The notes under the pieces: generated by a model
Database searches by the model: none
Seen by the model: only the letters and a program-made list of their open reading frames with translations
What the model was told of the DNA's origin: nothing
Shown: positions 1 to 7,982 of the stretch, one piece after another
Layout of the letters: each line of letters begins with the position of its first letter
Position numbering within the stretch: the first letter of the stretch is position 1
NCBI GenBank assembly: GCA_903929895.1
Contig: CAIYWM010000674.1
Span: forward strand, 1-20,938
Direction of reading: 5' to 3'
Origin: an uncultured Alphaproteobacteria bacterium
Lineage (GTDB): Bacteria > Pseudomonadota > Alphaproteobacteria > Reyranellales > Reyranellaceae
Length of the DNA: 20,938 nucleotides
Translations under genes and position numbers: made by a program

Positions 1-54
1 TCGACTGATGGCCGCCTGAGGTCTGGTCAAGCCCTTGAAAAGAGGAGACGGGCT

Positions 55-1086
55 CTATGCGTTTGCCGCCAGCTCCTGCATGCCGGCTGCGAACTCGACC
101 CGGGGCCGCCAGTCGAGTTCGGTGCGCAGGCGCGACGAATCGGCGGTGATGTGCCGGACGTCACCCAGGCGGTAGTGGCCGGTGAGCTGGGGCATCGGAC
201 CCTTCATCGCGCTTGCCAGCGCGGCGGCCATCTCGCCAACGGTGCGCGGCGTCCCGGAGCCGACGTTGAAGGCGCGTACCCCCGTTTCGTGCTTCTCGCA
301 GGCTGCGACCGTGGCGGCGGCCACGTCGCGGACGTGGACGAAGTCACGGCGCTGGCCGCCATCCTCGAAGACCTGTGGCGGCTTCCCCAGGCGCAGCGCC
401 GACGTGAAGATGGCCGCGACCCCGGCATAGGGCGTGTTCCGGGGCATGCCCGGTCCATAGACGTTGTGATAGCGCATCGCCGCGACCGTGCCGCCGGTCG
501 TGCGCGCCCAGTTCGCGGCATAGAATTCCTGGGCGACCTTGCTGCTGGCATAGGCATTGCGCGGATCGAGTGCGGCGCTCTCGCTCACCAGGCCGGTCGC
601 CAGCGGCGTGCCGCAGACCGGGCACGGCGGCTCGAACTGGCCGGCGGCCAGCGCCTTCTCGCAGCGCGGCGCGGGCGCCACGGATCCATGCGCGGGGCAG
701 ACGCCCACACCCTCGCCATAGACCACCATGGAGCTTGCCAGAACGAGGCGGTCGATCCCCGCACGCGCCATGCCGGCCAGCAGCACCGCCGTGCCGACAT
801 CGTTGCTCGATGCATAGTCTGGCAGATCGCCGACATCGACCCCGAGCCCGACCTTGGCCGCGAGATGCAACACCGAGTCCCGGCCCTGCAGCGCACGATC
901 GACGACGGCGTCGTCGCGCACGTCGCCGTGCACGAACGCGACGCCCGGCGGCGGCATCCAGGGACGGCCGCCGTGGACATCCTCGCGCAGCGAATCGAGC
1001 ACGCACACGTCATGGCCGCGCGCCAGAAGCTCGCGCAGCACATGCTGGCCGATGAAGCCCGCACCGCCGGTCAGAAGCGTCCTCAT
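55..1086 (-). CDS. NAD-dependent sugar epimerase/dehydratase with Cys-rich insertion
   Basis: This 343-residue extended short-chain dehydrogenase probably epimerises or dehydrates a nucleotide-activated sugar in the cytoplasm. The N-terminus carries the Rossmann motif TGGAGFIG (residues 6-13) and the catalytic pair is Y179/K183 in the segment NAYASSK. Between the nucleotide-binding and substrate parts lies an insertion (about 128-162) with C130, H133, C142 and a CPVCG knuckle (C155, C158), which looks like a small zinc ribbon. From memory, dTDP-L-rhamnose 4-epimerase-type proteins carry a similar insert; that assignment is an inference. The chosen ATG at 1086 overlaps the stop of the upstream glycosyltransferase as ATGA, so translation is probably coupled. 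It is the last gene of a four-gene minus-strand run. The fold is certain; the sugar substrate is not. Confidence 0.9.
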   Translation of the reverse strand: MRTLLTGGAGFIGQHVLRELLARGHDVCVLDSLREDVHGGRPWMPPPGVAFVHGDVRDDAVVDRALQGRDSVLHLAAKVGLGVDVGDLPDYASSNDVGTAVLLAGMARAGIDRLVLASSMVVYGEGVGVCPAHGSVAPAPRCEKALAAGQFEPPCPVCGTPLATGLVSESAALDPRNAYASSKVAQEFYAANWARTTGGTVAAMRYHNVYGPGMPRNTPYAGVAAIFTSALRLGKPPQVFEDGGQRRDFVHVRDVAAATVAACEKHETGVRAFNVGSGTPRTVGEMAAALASAMKGPMPQLTGHYRLGDVRHITADSSRLRTELDWRPRVEFAAGMQELAANA

Positions 1087-1832
1087 CGCGCTGCCTCTCC
1101 GACTTCGGCAGGCCGTCGCGCGGCGCGCAGCGTAGCGGCCAGCCGCAGGAACGTGCGTGTGATCACCCAGGCGGCCTTGAGGCCGGCGACAAGATCGCCC
1201 GACACTTTGGAAACACCGCCACGCCGGCAACGATGATCGACCGGCACCTCGACGACCCGCAGGCCTGCGGCGGCGACGCGCATCTGCATCTCGAGGTTCC
1301 AGCCAAAGGTCTGCTCGCTCATACCAAGCTCGCGCAAGTCGCCGAGCCGCATCGCGCGAAACGGCGACATGTCGGTGAAGCGCACGCCGTAGGTGAGGCG
1401 CAGCAGCAACTCGGCCACCTTCCCTGCCACGATCTGTTGCGGCGTCATGCTGCCAGGCTCCCGCACGCCGCGCAGGCGGGAGCCCATCACGAAGTCCGCC
1501 TCGCCCGTGGCCAGCGGCGTCACGACCGACGGCAGGAACGACGGCACATCGCTGCCGTCGCCGTCCATGAAGCAGACTATATCGGTGTCGGGGGACACGG
1601 CCGCGACACCGGCGGCGCAGGCCTGGCCATAGCCGCGGCGCGATTCGCTGACGACGCGCGCGCCAGCCGCGGTGGCCTGCGCGGCCGTGTCGTCGGTCGA
1701 GCCGTTGTCGACGACGATGATCTCGTCGGCGCCGGCCGCGACGATTTCGCGGACCACAGCGGCGATCGGCTTGCCTTCGTTGAGGCACGGAATGACGATC
1801 ACGACCCGTCGGTTGCCAGTGGCGAGCAGCAT
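1083..1832 (-). CDS. Glycosyltransferase family 2 (dolichyl-phosphate-mannose-synthase-like)
   Basis: This is a 249-residue cytoplasmic GT-A transferase that moves a sugar from a nucleotide donor to a lipid or glycan acceptor. The start of the domain is IPCLNEG (about 14-20), followed by VVDNGSTDDT (about 40-49) and the metal-binding FMDGDGSD (D90/D92). It has no C-terminal membrane helices, unlike many polyprenyl-phosphate transferases. The ATG at 1832 is preceded by GGAGAG at good spacing. A longer reading from 1952 would overlap the upstream gene by over 100 bp and is not preferred. It sits between a DUF2064-type transferase (13-bp gap) and a sugar epimerase (ATGA overlap), which suggests one glycan or glycolipid pathway. 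Donor and acceptor cannot be told from the sequence. Confidence 0.92.
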   Translation of the reverse strand: MLLATGNRRVVIVIPCLNEGKPIAAVVREIVAAGADEIIVVDNGSTDDTAAQATAAGARVVSESRRGYGQACAAGVAAVSPDTDIVCFMDGDGSDVPSFLPSVVTPLATGEADFVMGSRLRGVREPGSMTPQQIVAGKVAELLLRLTYGVRFTDMSPFRAMRLGDLRELGMSEQTFGWNLEMQMRVAAAGLRVVEVPVDHRCRRGGVSKVSGDLVAGLKAAWVITRTFLRLAATLRAARRPAEVGEAAR

Positions 1833-1845
1833 GAACTCTCTCCGG

Positions 1846-2634
1846 TCAGTCTGCTTCGGCGGCAACGGCGCCAGTCGGAGCCCAATCCCGGTCCTGCACA
1901 GAAGGACTACGGCGATCGAGCAGGAACCGCCGTGTCGTGGCAGCGTCGGCACCCTTCATCGGCAGCGAGGCCGGCGCGGTGCCCAGGAGCTCACCCTCTA
2001 GCGCGCGGAGGTCCGCGGCGTCGTCGACATCGTACCAGCCCGGCACCGTCACGACCGGCAGACCGATCTCGGCGGCGCGGTCGAGCGTGCGCTCGAAGAC
2101 CGTCGCGGTGCTCCACTCGATCTCCTCGAACAGGCGGCGGTGCGACCGCGACAGGCCGATCAGCGTGTAGCCACCATCGGCCGCGGGACTGAGCACCACG
2201 TTGTCGCCCTCCCGCACCGCCTCGACGGCAGCGCGCAGGATCTCAACCGGCAGAGTGGGGCTGTCGGAGTTCACCAGCAGCACGCCGTCATGGAAGCGCA
2301 ACAGCACGTCGATGCCGTGGAACAGGCGCTCGCCGAAATCGCCCTCGACCTGCGGCAGCAGCAGGAAACCCTCGGGCAGCAGCGAGAGCAGCGCCGTCTC
2401 GGAGCCGATCGGCGTGTAGACCGCGCAGCCGACCACGTCACCCATCCCCACGCCGGCCCGCTCGCCCGGGCCTTCGCTCTCCTGCGCGAGCTGCCCGATG
2501 GTACGGGACAGGTCACGGATGAAGCAGGCAGAGATGAGTGCGCACTCTTCGGGCCGCAGCGGCGGCGAGAGGCGTGTCTTGGATCGCCCCGGTGCGGGGG
2601 TCTTGCAGATGATGCCGACCACAATCCTGCCCAT
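1846..2634 (-). CDS. DUF2064/TIGR04282-type transferase
   Basis: This 262-residue protein resembles the family annotated TIGR04282 (DUF2064), a small nucleotide-diphospho-sugar-transferase fold. Visible motifs are CKTPAPGRSKTRL (about 10-22, equivalent to the KaPvPGrvKTRL nucleotide-binding loop), LLVNSDSPTLP in the middle and ADGGYTLIGL further on. The C-terminal tail of about 40 residues after the domain is low in recognisable motifs. The ATG at 2634 has a strong GGAGGAG site just upstream. The stop of the PLP enzyme lies 14 bp before this start and the GT2 gene begins 13 bp after its end, so the genes are very likely co-transcribed. Family members often sit beside GT2 genes, and the reaction is generally unproven. 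The family call is firm, the function open. Confidence 0.88.
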   Translation of the reverse strand: MGRIVVGIICKTPAPGRSKTRLSPPLRPEECALISACFIRDLSRTIGQLAQESEGPGERAGVGMGDVVGCAVYTPIGSETALLSLLPEGFLLLPQVEGDFGERLFHGIDVLLRFHDGVLLVNSDSPTLPVEILRAAVEAVREGDNVVLSPAADGGYTLIGLSRSHRRLFEEIEWSTATVFERTLDRAAEIGLPVVTVPGWYDVDDAADLRALEGELLGTAPASLPMKGADAATTRRFLLDRRSPSVQDRDWAPTGAVAAEAD

Positions 2635-2648
2635 CTTCGACTCCTCCG

Positions 2649-3824
2649 TTAAATCCGGCCGAACGAGCGGGTCGTGGCGCCGAGCGCGTGCACCAGATCC
2701 ATGAACAGGTCGTCGACATCTTCCAGTCCAACCGAGAGGCGCAGCAGGTCCGACGGACAGGGGGTACCCGCGCCCTCGATCGAGGCGCGATGCTCGATCA
2801 GGCTCTCGACGCCGCCCAGAGACGTGGCACGCTTCCACAGCTCGACCTGCGCCGCGACGGCAACGGCTGCCGGTTCACCGCCCTTGACGCGGATCGACAG
2901 CATGCCGCCGAAGCCCCCGACCATCTGACGCACGGCAATATCGTGGCCGGGATGGCTGCGCAGGCCGGGATAGAGCACGGCGCTGAGCGCGGGATGGCCG
3001 ACTAGCCGGTTGGCGAGCTTGGCAGCCGTACGCGCCTGCGCCGTCACGCGCACGTGCAGGGTCCGCATGCCGCGCATCAGCAGCCAGGCCTCGAACGGCC
3101 CCAGTATGGCGCCGACCTGTGCGCGCACGCGGCCGATGCGCTCCCACATCTCGCTGCGCTCGGCCGTCGCCAACCCGCCGGCGACCACATCGGAATGGCC
3201 GTTGAGATACTTGGTGGCGGAATGGACCACGAGGTCGGCGCCCAGCGCCAGCGGCCGCGTGAAGATCGGCGTCGAGACCGTCGAGTCGACGCACAGGACC
3301 GCGCCGGTCGCGTGCGCTATGTCGGCGACGGCGGCAATGTCGGTGATACTCCACAGCGGATTGCTGGGCGTCTCGATCCAGACCAGTCCGGTCTCGCCCG
3401 GGCGCATCGCGCTGCGCACCAGATCGAGGTTCGACGTATCGACAAAGGTGACGGAGTGGCCCGAGCGCTTTGCCAGTTCCTCCAGCCAGGCGCGCAGCCC
3501 GTAATAGATGCCCTGCGAGGCGACGAGGTGCATCGGCCGGTCGAGCGCCTGAAAGACGGCGCTGGCCGCGGCCATGCCCGAGCCGAACATCAGCGCGTCC
3601 TCGGCGCCTTCGAGCGCCGCCAGCAGCGCGCCCGCCTGCTGGACCGAAGGATTGTCGGAGCCTCCATAGACGCGGCCGTTGCTGTAGCCGTTGTCGGCGT
3701 CGCGCAGATAGGTGGTCGACATATGGATCGGCGAGACCAGCCCACGCGTCACCGGCTCGACTGCCCCGAAGCCCTGCGCGACGAGCGTCCGCGTCTTGAG
3801 CGGCGTCCGTGATTCATGATCCAA
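2649..3824 (-). CDS. Cys/Met metabolism PLP-dependent enzyme (cystathionine gamma-synthase/lyase family)
   Basis: This 391-residue fold-type I PLP enzyme has the family's usual length. The Schiff-base lysine is K205 in SATKYLNGHSDVV, D180 in CVDSTVS should contact the pyridine nitrogen, and GSGMAA (81-86) forms the phosphate cup. Reactions in the family are gamma- or beta-replacement or elimination on cysteine, homocysteine or homoserine derivatives. The usual Y-x-R that binds the neighbouring subunit's PLP phosphate reads Y53-G54-G55 here, so the arginine is missing. The start taken is TTG at 3824, with GGGAGG about 10 bp upstream; no in-frame ATG lies near the N-terminus before Met35. It is first in the four-gene run leading to the transferases, although a role in glycan synthesis is not evident. 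The exact substrate cannot be assigned. Confidence 0.88.
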   Translation of the reverse strand: MDHESRTPLKTRTLVAQGFGAVEPVTRGLVSPIHMSTTYLRDADNGYSNGRVYGGSDNPSVQQAGALLAALEGAEDALMFGSGMAAASAVFQALDRPMHLVASQGIYYGLRAWLEELAKRSGHSVTFVDTSNLDLVRSAMRPGETGLVWIETPSNPLWSITDIAAVADIAHATGAVLCVDSTVSTPIFTRPLALGADLVVHSATKYLNGHSDVVAGGLATAERSEMWERIGRVRAQVGAILGPFEAWLLMRGMRTLHVRVTAQARTAAKLANRLVGHPALSAVLYPGLRSHPGHDIAVRQMVGGFGGMLSIRVKGGEPAAVAVAAQVELWKRATSLGGVESLIEHRASIEGAGTPCPSDLLRLSVGLEDVDDLFMDLVHALGATTRSFGRI

Positions 3825-3899
3825 GAAGAAGCGCCCTCCCGGTGAAGCAATAACCAGCCGGACAATTCGTTGCGTTCATCGTCGTCGCCGAGGTCGCGG

Positions 3900-4328
3900 T
3901 CATCGCCGGCCGAGCGCGATCTTGATGATCTCGTCGCGGCCGATTGGCGTCGCCTGCGCAGGGATGAACGTCGGCGCCTTGTCGAACGAAGCTGGCGGAA
4001 ACTCGAGTGCATTGAGGTGGCGGCCGAGGATCACCACCGTCTCGATCGGCACAGCGACGAGCCTGCGTTCGCCTACGAACCAGCGGCGGTACGGCACGAT
4101 GAGCTTCACCCTTCCGTCGCGCGTGCGAACGACGTCGCTGGTGTAGCCGATGGTGGAATCCTGGTCGTCGAGCACCGGCAGGCCGATCAGGTCGCCGACC
4201 CGTACGGGCTGCGGAAAACGCCGCGCCATCTTCTCGTCCTGGGACAGCGAGGCAAAGTCTGCCTGCGCCATCGCCGGCAGCCACAGGCCTTGCAATAGCA
4301 GAAGCACTGCAGCGACTGCCCACGGCAT
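3900..4328 (-). CDS. Exported PRC-barrel-like protein
   Basis: This 142-residue protein has a clear Sec signal peptide: a hydrophobic core at about 4-18 and a likely cleavage site AMA|QA after residue 21. The mature part contains a small beta-rich segment, VGDLIGLPVLDDQDSTIGYTSDVVR followed by strands around VKLIVPYRRWF, which resembles a PRC-barrel domain. No catalytic residues are visible, so a structural or binding role in the periplasm is the most that can be inferred. The ATG at 4328 has GAGGAG at ideal spacing. It is transcribed away from the cytochrome b/molybdoenzyme pair, sharing the 184-bp intergenic region, which suggests a functional link to that redox unit. The PLP enzyme starts 75 bp downstream. 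Confidence 0.78.
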   Translation of the reverse strand: MPWAVAAVLLLLQGLWLPAMAQADFASLSQDEKMARRFPQPVRVGDLIGLPVLDDQDSTIGYTSDVVRTRDGRVKLIVPYRRWFVGERRLVAVPIETVVILGRHLNALEFPPASFDKAPTFIPAQATPIGRDEIIKIALGRR

Positions 4329-4512
4329 CGATCTCTCCTCAAAACGCTACGCCTGAAGAGGTATTCGCAGCGGCACGCGCTTCGTTACAGAGCAGGTCAA
4401 AAAAATTGGCGGAGAAAGGCGTGCCGGATCACGAATCCGTGAGCGGCTGCAAGGACTCACCCGCTCCGTACGAAGACCCACAGAAGCACCATCAATCGAA
4501 GAGCACGCCCGC
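4329..4512. promoter_or_regulatory. Divergent intergenic region between PRC-barrel gene and cytochrome b gene
   Basis: Both flanking genes start outward from this 184-bp stretch, so it must hold at least two promoters. It has a run of seven A at 4399-4405 beside GGTCAA (TTGACC on the minus strand at 4400-4395). No good -10 element lies 16-18 bp from that hexamer, so no promoter is called. A short inverted repeat, TCACG-aatc-CGTGA (4429-4442), could be an operator, but five-base arms are weak evidence. Confidence 0.4.
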
Positions 4513-5181
4513 ATGCGCAAGAGATCGAAGCCCCTGCATCCCTGGCCATTGCGTGTCATGCACTGGATCAATGCGCTCGCGATGCTGTTGCTGATCGGCA
4601 GCGGCTGGAAGATCTACAACGACGAGGTCCTGTTCGGCTGGCTGCATTTTCCCGATTGGATCACGATCGGCGGGGAGGCGCAGGGCGCGCTGCAATGGCA
4701 CTTCTTCGCCATGTGGGTGCTGATGCTGAACGGGCTCGCCTATCTCGCCTACGGCTTTGCGACGGGCCGCTTCCGTCGCAAGTTCCTGCCGATCCGTGTC
4801 GCCGAATTCGTCGGCGACGTTCGCGACGCACTGGCGCTGCGCCTCTCGCACACCGACATCACGCGTTACAACGCCGTGCAGAAGCTGCTCTACACGGGGA
4901 TCATCCTGGTCATCGTGGTGCAGGTCCTCTCGGGCTGGGCGATCTGGAAGCCGGTGCAGCTTTCAGAACTGGTGCCCTTGTTCGGCGGCTTTCAGGGCGC
5001 ACGGCTCGTCCACTTCCTGGGCATGGCCGCCATCGTCGGATTTCTCGTCATCCATGTCGCGCTAGCGCTGATCGTGCCCAGGACCATCGGCGCCATGATC
5101 ACCGGCGGGCCGAAGGTGGATCCCCCGGTCGATACCGGCGCGAAAGCGCCGGTCATCGCCAACTCGCCAACAGCCCATTGA
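4513..5181 (+). CDS. Cytochrome b/b6-type membrane subunit (di-heme b)
   Basis: This 222-residue integral membrane protein has four hydrophobic helices at about 15-34, 60-82, 126-146 and 166-188. It belongs to the bacterial cytochrome b561/Ni-Fe hydrogenase-type b family that passes electrons between the quinone pool and a periplasmic partner. Candidate axial heme ligands are H17 (VMHWINA), H63 (QWHFF), H167 (LVHFLG) and H181 (VIHVAL). A cytoplasmic or periplasmic loop (84-118) carries many basic residues. The start at 4513 is preceded by GAAGAG about 9 bp upstream. The molybdoenzyme gene begins 13 bp after its stop, so the two form an operon and almost certainly one complex, comparable in role, though not in sequence type, to MsrQ with MsrP. 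Confidence 0.9.
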   Translation: MRKRSKPLHPWPLRVMHWINALAMLLLIGSGWKIYNDEVLFGWLHFPDWITIGGEAQGALQWHFFAMWVLMLNGLAYLAYGFATGRFRRKFLPIRVAEFVGDVRDALALRLSHTDITRYNAVQKLLYTGIILVIVVQVLSGWAIWKPVQLSELVPLFGGFQGARLVHFLGMAAIVGFLVIHVALALIVPRTIGAMITGGPKVDPPVDTGAKAPVIANSPTAH

Positions 5182-5194
5182 ACCGGAGCGTCCC

Positions 5195-5986
5195 ATGGCC
5201 GTCCGCAGCCCCTCGCCCTCTTCCTTTCGTCCCAAGGCCGGCATCGACCAAAGCGTGCTGGAGAACAACCGGGGACTGCTGGCCGACATCGGCCGGCGCA
5301 ACATCCTGCGCGGATCGCTGAGCCTCGGCGCACTCACCATGCTGACCGGATGTGACGTTACCAGCGACAGCGCGGTGCAGTCGGTGCTGCGCCGCGTGTC
5401 TTCATTCAACGACCGCTTCCAGGAGTTCATGTTTCGGCCGAATCACCTCGCGCCGACCTACAGCGAGGCCGAGGTGGTGAAGCCTCCTCGCTTCAACGCC
5501 TATTATGAAGTCAACGAAGTGGCGCCGGTCGACGGCACGACCTGGAAGCTCGAGCTGGCCGGGCGCATCGCCGACAAGACGCCCTGGAACGTGCAGCGCT
5601 TCATGCAACTGCCCGAGCAGGAGTGGATCATCCGCCACATCTGCGTCGAAGGCTGGGACTATATCGGACAGTGGTCCGGCGTGAACCTGCGCACCTTCCT
5701 CGAGACGGTCGGTGCCGACCTCAAGGCGAAGTACGTTGCGTTCAAGTGTGCCGACGACTACACCGGCAGCATCGACATGGCGTCGGCGCTGCATGCGCAA
5801 ACCATCCTGGCGACGAAATATGCGCGCCAGCCGATCACCGATCCCTATGGGTTTCCGCTGCGCCTGCGGACCGCGACCAAGCTCGGCTTCAAGAACCCCA
5901 AGTGGATCACCGCCATCGAGGTGACCAACACCTATCCCGGCGGCTACTGGGAGGATCGCGGCTTCAACTGGTTCGCGGGCCTCTGA
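5195..5986 (+). CDS. Tat-exported sulfite-oxidase-fold molybdopterin oxidoreductase
   Basis: This 263-residue periplasmic molybdoenzyme of the sulfite oxidase/MsrP (YedY) superfamily has a long N-terminus with a twin-arginine motif (R34-R35 in GRRNILRG), then a hydrophobic stretch ending in the lipobox-like LTGC with C53. It may therefore be a Tat-exported lipoprotein. The molybdenum-ligand cysteine is C150 in RHICVEGW, followed by a typical YIGQWSGV segment. Family members reduce sulfoxides or oxidise sulfur compounds; the substrate here is inferred only. GGAG lies just upstream of the ATG at 5195. It is the second gene after the cytochrome b subunit that should supply or accept its electrons. 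Its last 43 bases overlap the 3' end of the convergent membrane-protein gene. Confidence 0.92.
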   Translation: MAVRSPSPSSFRPKAGIDQSVLENNRGLLADIGRRNILRGSLSLGALTMLTGCDVTSDSAVQSVLRRVSSFNDRFQEFMFRPNHLAPTYSEAEVVKPPRFNAYYEVNEVAPVDGTTWKLELAGRIADKTPWNVQRFMQLPEQEWIIRHICVEGWDYIGQWSGVNLRTFLETVGADLKAKYVAFKCADDYTGSIDMASALHAQTILATKYARQPITDPYGFPLRLRTATKLGFKNPKWITAIEVTNTYPGGYWEDRGFNWFAGL

Positions 5987-7920
5987 ACCCGGCGGTAGAT
6001 TCGCCAGCCGTCCTGCGCTTCCACGGACCGATACACGTCGCCCGACGAGAAGGGATCTCTGGCCCAAGCGCCATCCTGCGGCACCAGCACGATAACGTCG
6101 CACCCGTAGCGCTCCGCCATGGCCCGCACGTCGCCGGGCCTCGCCATGCCGGCGAACACGCGGTCGAACAGATCCCTGGTCGCGGCGCGCGACGGCGCCG
6201 GTGCCGCAGCGAACGCGATGGCGAGATCGTCGCCGCCATAGCAGGAGAGACGGTTGCCCAGCAGCGCCCAGGAGATGTTGATCCGCCACGGCGTCGCGTC
6301 TGCGAGGAATGCGGGATTGTTGGCCACGCGCTCATCCATCGAGGTGTGGCGCTGTACTGCCTTCCATAGTGCGGGTGCATCGGCGAAGGCGCGCTCCGAC
6401 GGTGACGGCGAGGCGAACAGGTCCTCGCGCGCCAGCTCCAACGTATAGGGCAGCGCCAGGATCACACCGGCCGCGGCGGCGACTCCCGCGACACGCGCCA
6501 GGACCGTTGACCCGCGCGAGATCGCGGCGGCGGCAAAGGGGACCAGCAGCAGCAGCGCCGGCAGCACCGCGCGCCAGCCGAGATCGTTGTTCCAGGCGAC
6601 GGTGCTGCGCAGCAGGCCGGCGACGGCGAGACTCGCGGCGACCAGCAGCGCCAGCGGCACCACCGCCGCGCGCCGCTCTTTCACCAGCACCCACAGGCCG
6701 ATCAACCCGGCGACGTAAAAGGACGCGAACTCGACCGGCAGGTAGACCAGCCAGTAGGCCGGCACGTCGAGCCAGGCGCGCAACGTCGACGGGACTGAGG
6801 CGCCGAGCACTTCGACAGCTGAGAGCGCCACCGGAAAGCCGCCGCCGCGCGCCGCCGCAACCGATGCCTGGTCGAGCAGGAACGGCAGGCTGAGCGAGAG
6901 GGCCAGCGCGCCCGCCACCTCGACCCTCACCGCGAAGCCGGCGCGGCGCTGCGGCTCGAGGTTCAACAGGAGAAACAGCGCGATCGCCAATGCGGCCACC
7001 GCGAAGGTGACGCCGCCCACCCAGATCGAGGTCTGGTAGCCCGCCGCAGCGAGCAGGCCGAACACCAGGGCCGCGAGCCAGCCCCCGCCTTCAGCGAGGC
7101 GCACCAACGCAAGACTGGCCAGCACGACACAGGTCGCGGAGGCGAGGTGCTGCGGCGCCCACGCCGTCTGGAACAGCCAGCCGCCCAGCCCCGAGGCCTC
7201 CTTGAGCACCGAGGCGAACGGCAGGGCGTCGAGCAGGGCGCGGACCGACGCGCTGGCCGCCAGCACGAGCACGAGAAATGGCGCTGCCCGGCCGGCGCCC
7301 AGGCGCAACGCCAGGCCGATCATCAGCAGCAGCGAGGCGAAGCCGGTGAACCAAGTGAGCGCGGCATCGGCTTCCCAACCGCTGGCGCCAGTCAGTACGG
7401 CGAACACCGCGGCGCCGAAATGCCAGAGATAGTAATAGGCCAGCCGGTCGGGCGTACCCGTCTCGTGAACGAACGGGTTCAAGGGCGGCACGCCGCTGCG
7501 CGCCATCCCGTCGATCATCGCGACCTTGGAATGGTCGAAGATCGAGGCCGCCAGGGTCACGCCCTCGCTCGTCGCCTTGGGCAGCACCGACGCCGCCGGC
7601 ACCCACGCCAACAGCGCCGCCAGCACGACGGCCACGGTCAACGACACCGGCGGCCAGCGCAGCACCACCTTCCGTCCCCGCATCGCGAGAAGCGCCCCGA
7701 CCACGCAAGCCGCCGTCACGGCAACGACCGCGCCCCACCCCATCCCGATCAGGCGGAACACCGGCAGCGCCACCACGACATGAACGGCGAAGCCCAATGC
7801 CGGAGCCAGCAGCAACGCCCCCGGCTCCGCGAACAGCCGCGTCGCAATCGGCAGGCCGATGCAGGTCCAGACGAAGACCATCGCGGCAGCAGCACAGAGA
7901 GCGAGTTCGAAAGAGGCCAT
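5944..7920 (-). CDS. Large polytopic membrane protein, GT-C glycosyltransferase-like
   Basis: This 658-residue protein has many hydrophobic helices from residue 5 to about 495, then a soluble C-terminal part of roughly 160 residues with a WRINISWALLGNRLSCYGG segment. The first large extracytoplasmic loop carries acidic D129/H130 (SIFDHSKVAMIDG) and PLNPF (146-150), reminiscent of the catalytic first loop of GT-C enzymes that use polyprenyl-phosphate sugars. That resemblance is by pattern only and no named family is recognised. The ATG at 7920 has no strong ribosome binding site. The stop at 5944 lies inside the convergent molybdoenzyme gene, giving a 43-bp tail-to-tail overlap. A role in surface glycan or lipid modification would suit the glycosyltransferase genes at the left of the window, but it stands alone here. 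Confidence 0.82.
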   Translation of the reverse strand: MASFELALCAAAAMVFVWTCIGLPIATRLFAEPGALLLAPALGFAVHVVVALPVFRLIGMGWGAVVAVTAACVVGALLAMRGRKVVLRWPPVSLTVAVVLAALLAWVPAASVLPKATSEGVTLAASIFDHSKVAMIDGMARSGVPPLNPFVHETGTPDRLAYYYLWHFGAAVFAVLTGASGWEADAALTWFTGFASLLLMIGLALRLGAGRAAPFLVLVLAASASVRALLDALPFASVLKEASGLGGWLFQTAWAPQHLASATCVVLASLALVRLAEGGGWLAALVFGLLAAAGYQTSIWVGGVTFAVAALAIALFLLLNLEPQRRAGFAVRVEVAGALALSLSLPFLLDQASVAAARGGGFPVALSAVEVLGASVPSTLRAWLDVPAYWLVYLPVEFASFYVAGLIGLWVLVKERRAAVVPLALLVAASLAVAGLLRSTVAWNNDLGWRAVLPALLLLVPFAAAAISRGSTVLARVAGVAAAAGVILALPYTLELAREDLFASPSPSERAFADAPALWKAVQRHTSMDERVANNPAFLADATPWRINISWALLGNRLSCYGGDDLAIAFAAAPAPSRAATRDLFDRVFAGMARPGDVRAMAERYGCDVIVLVPQDGAWARDPFSSGDVYRSVEAQDGWRIYRRVQRPANQLKPRSSQ

Positions 7921-7982
7921 GTCCGGCTATGGACGTCCGACGGGCGGTGCTTTGGGTCGCCACCGCCAGGGGATCGGTGCCG

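Noticed and set aside
31..55. AGCCC...GGGCT hairpin beyond the epimerase stop as terminator
   Set aside because: Five-base arms with a loop of about 15 and no T-run; too weak.
151..1236. 361-residue plus-strand reading
   Set aside because: Arg/Ala/His-rich low-information antisense of the epimerase, no motif, no ribosome site.
55..1788. 577-residue continuous reading on the minus strand
   Set aside because: Only its second part matches the epimerase. The rest is an Arg/Ala-rich out-of-frame shadow of the GT2 gene, and the ATG at 1086 fits the overlap with the GT2 stop.
4372..4400. Minus-strand promoter with TTGACC
   Set aside because: The hexamer 17 bp away reads CGTGCC, so no -10 element is supported.
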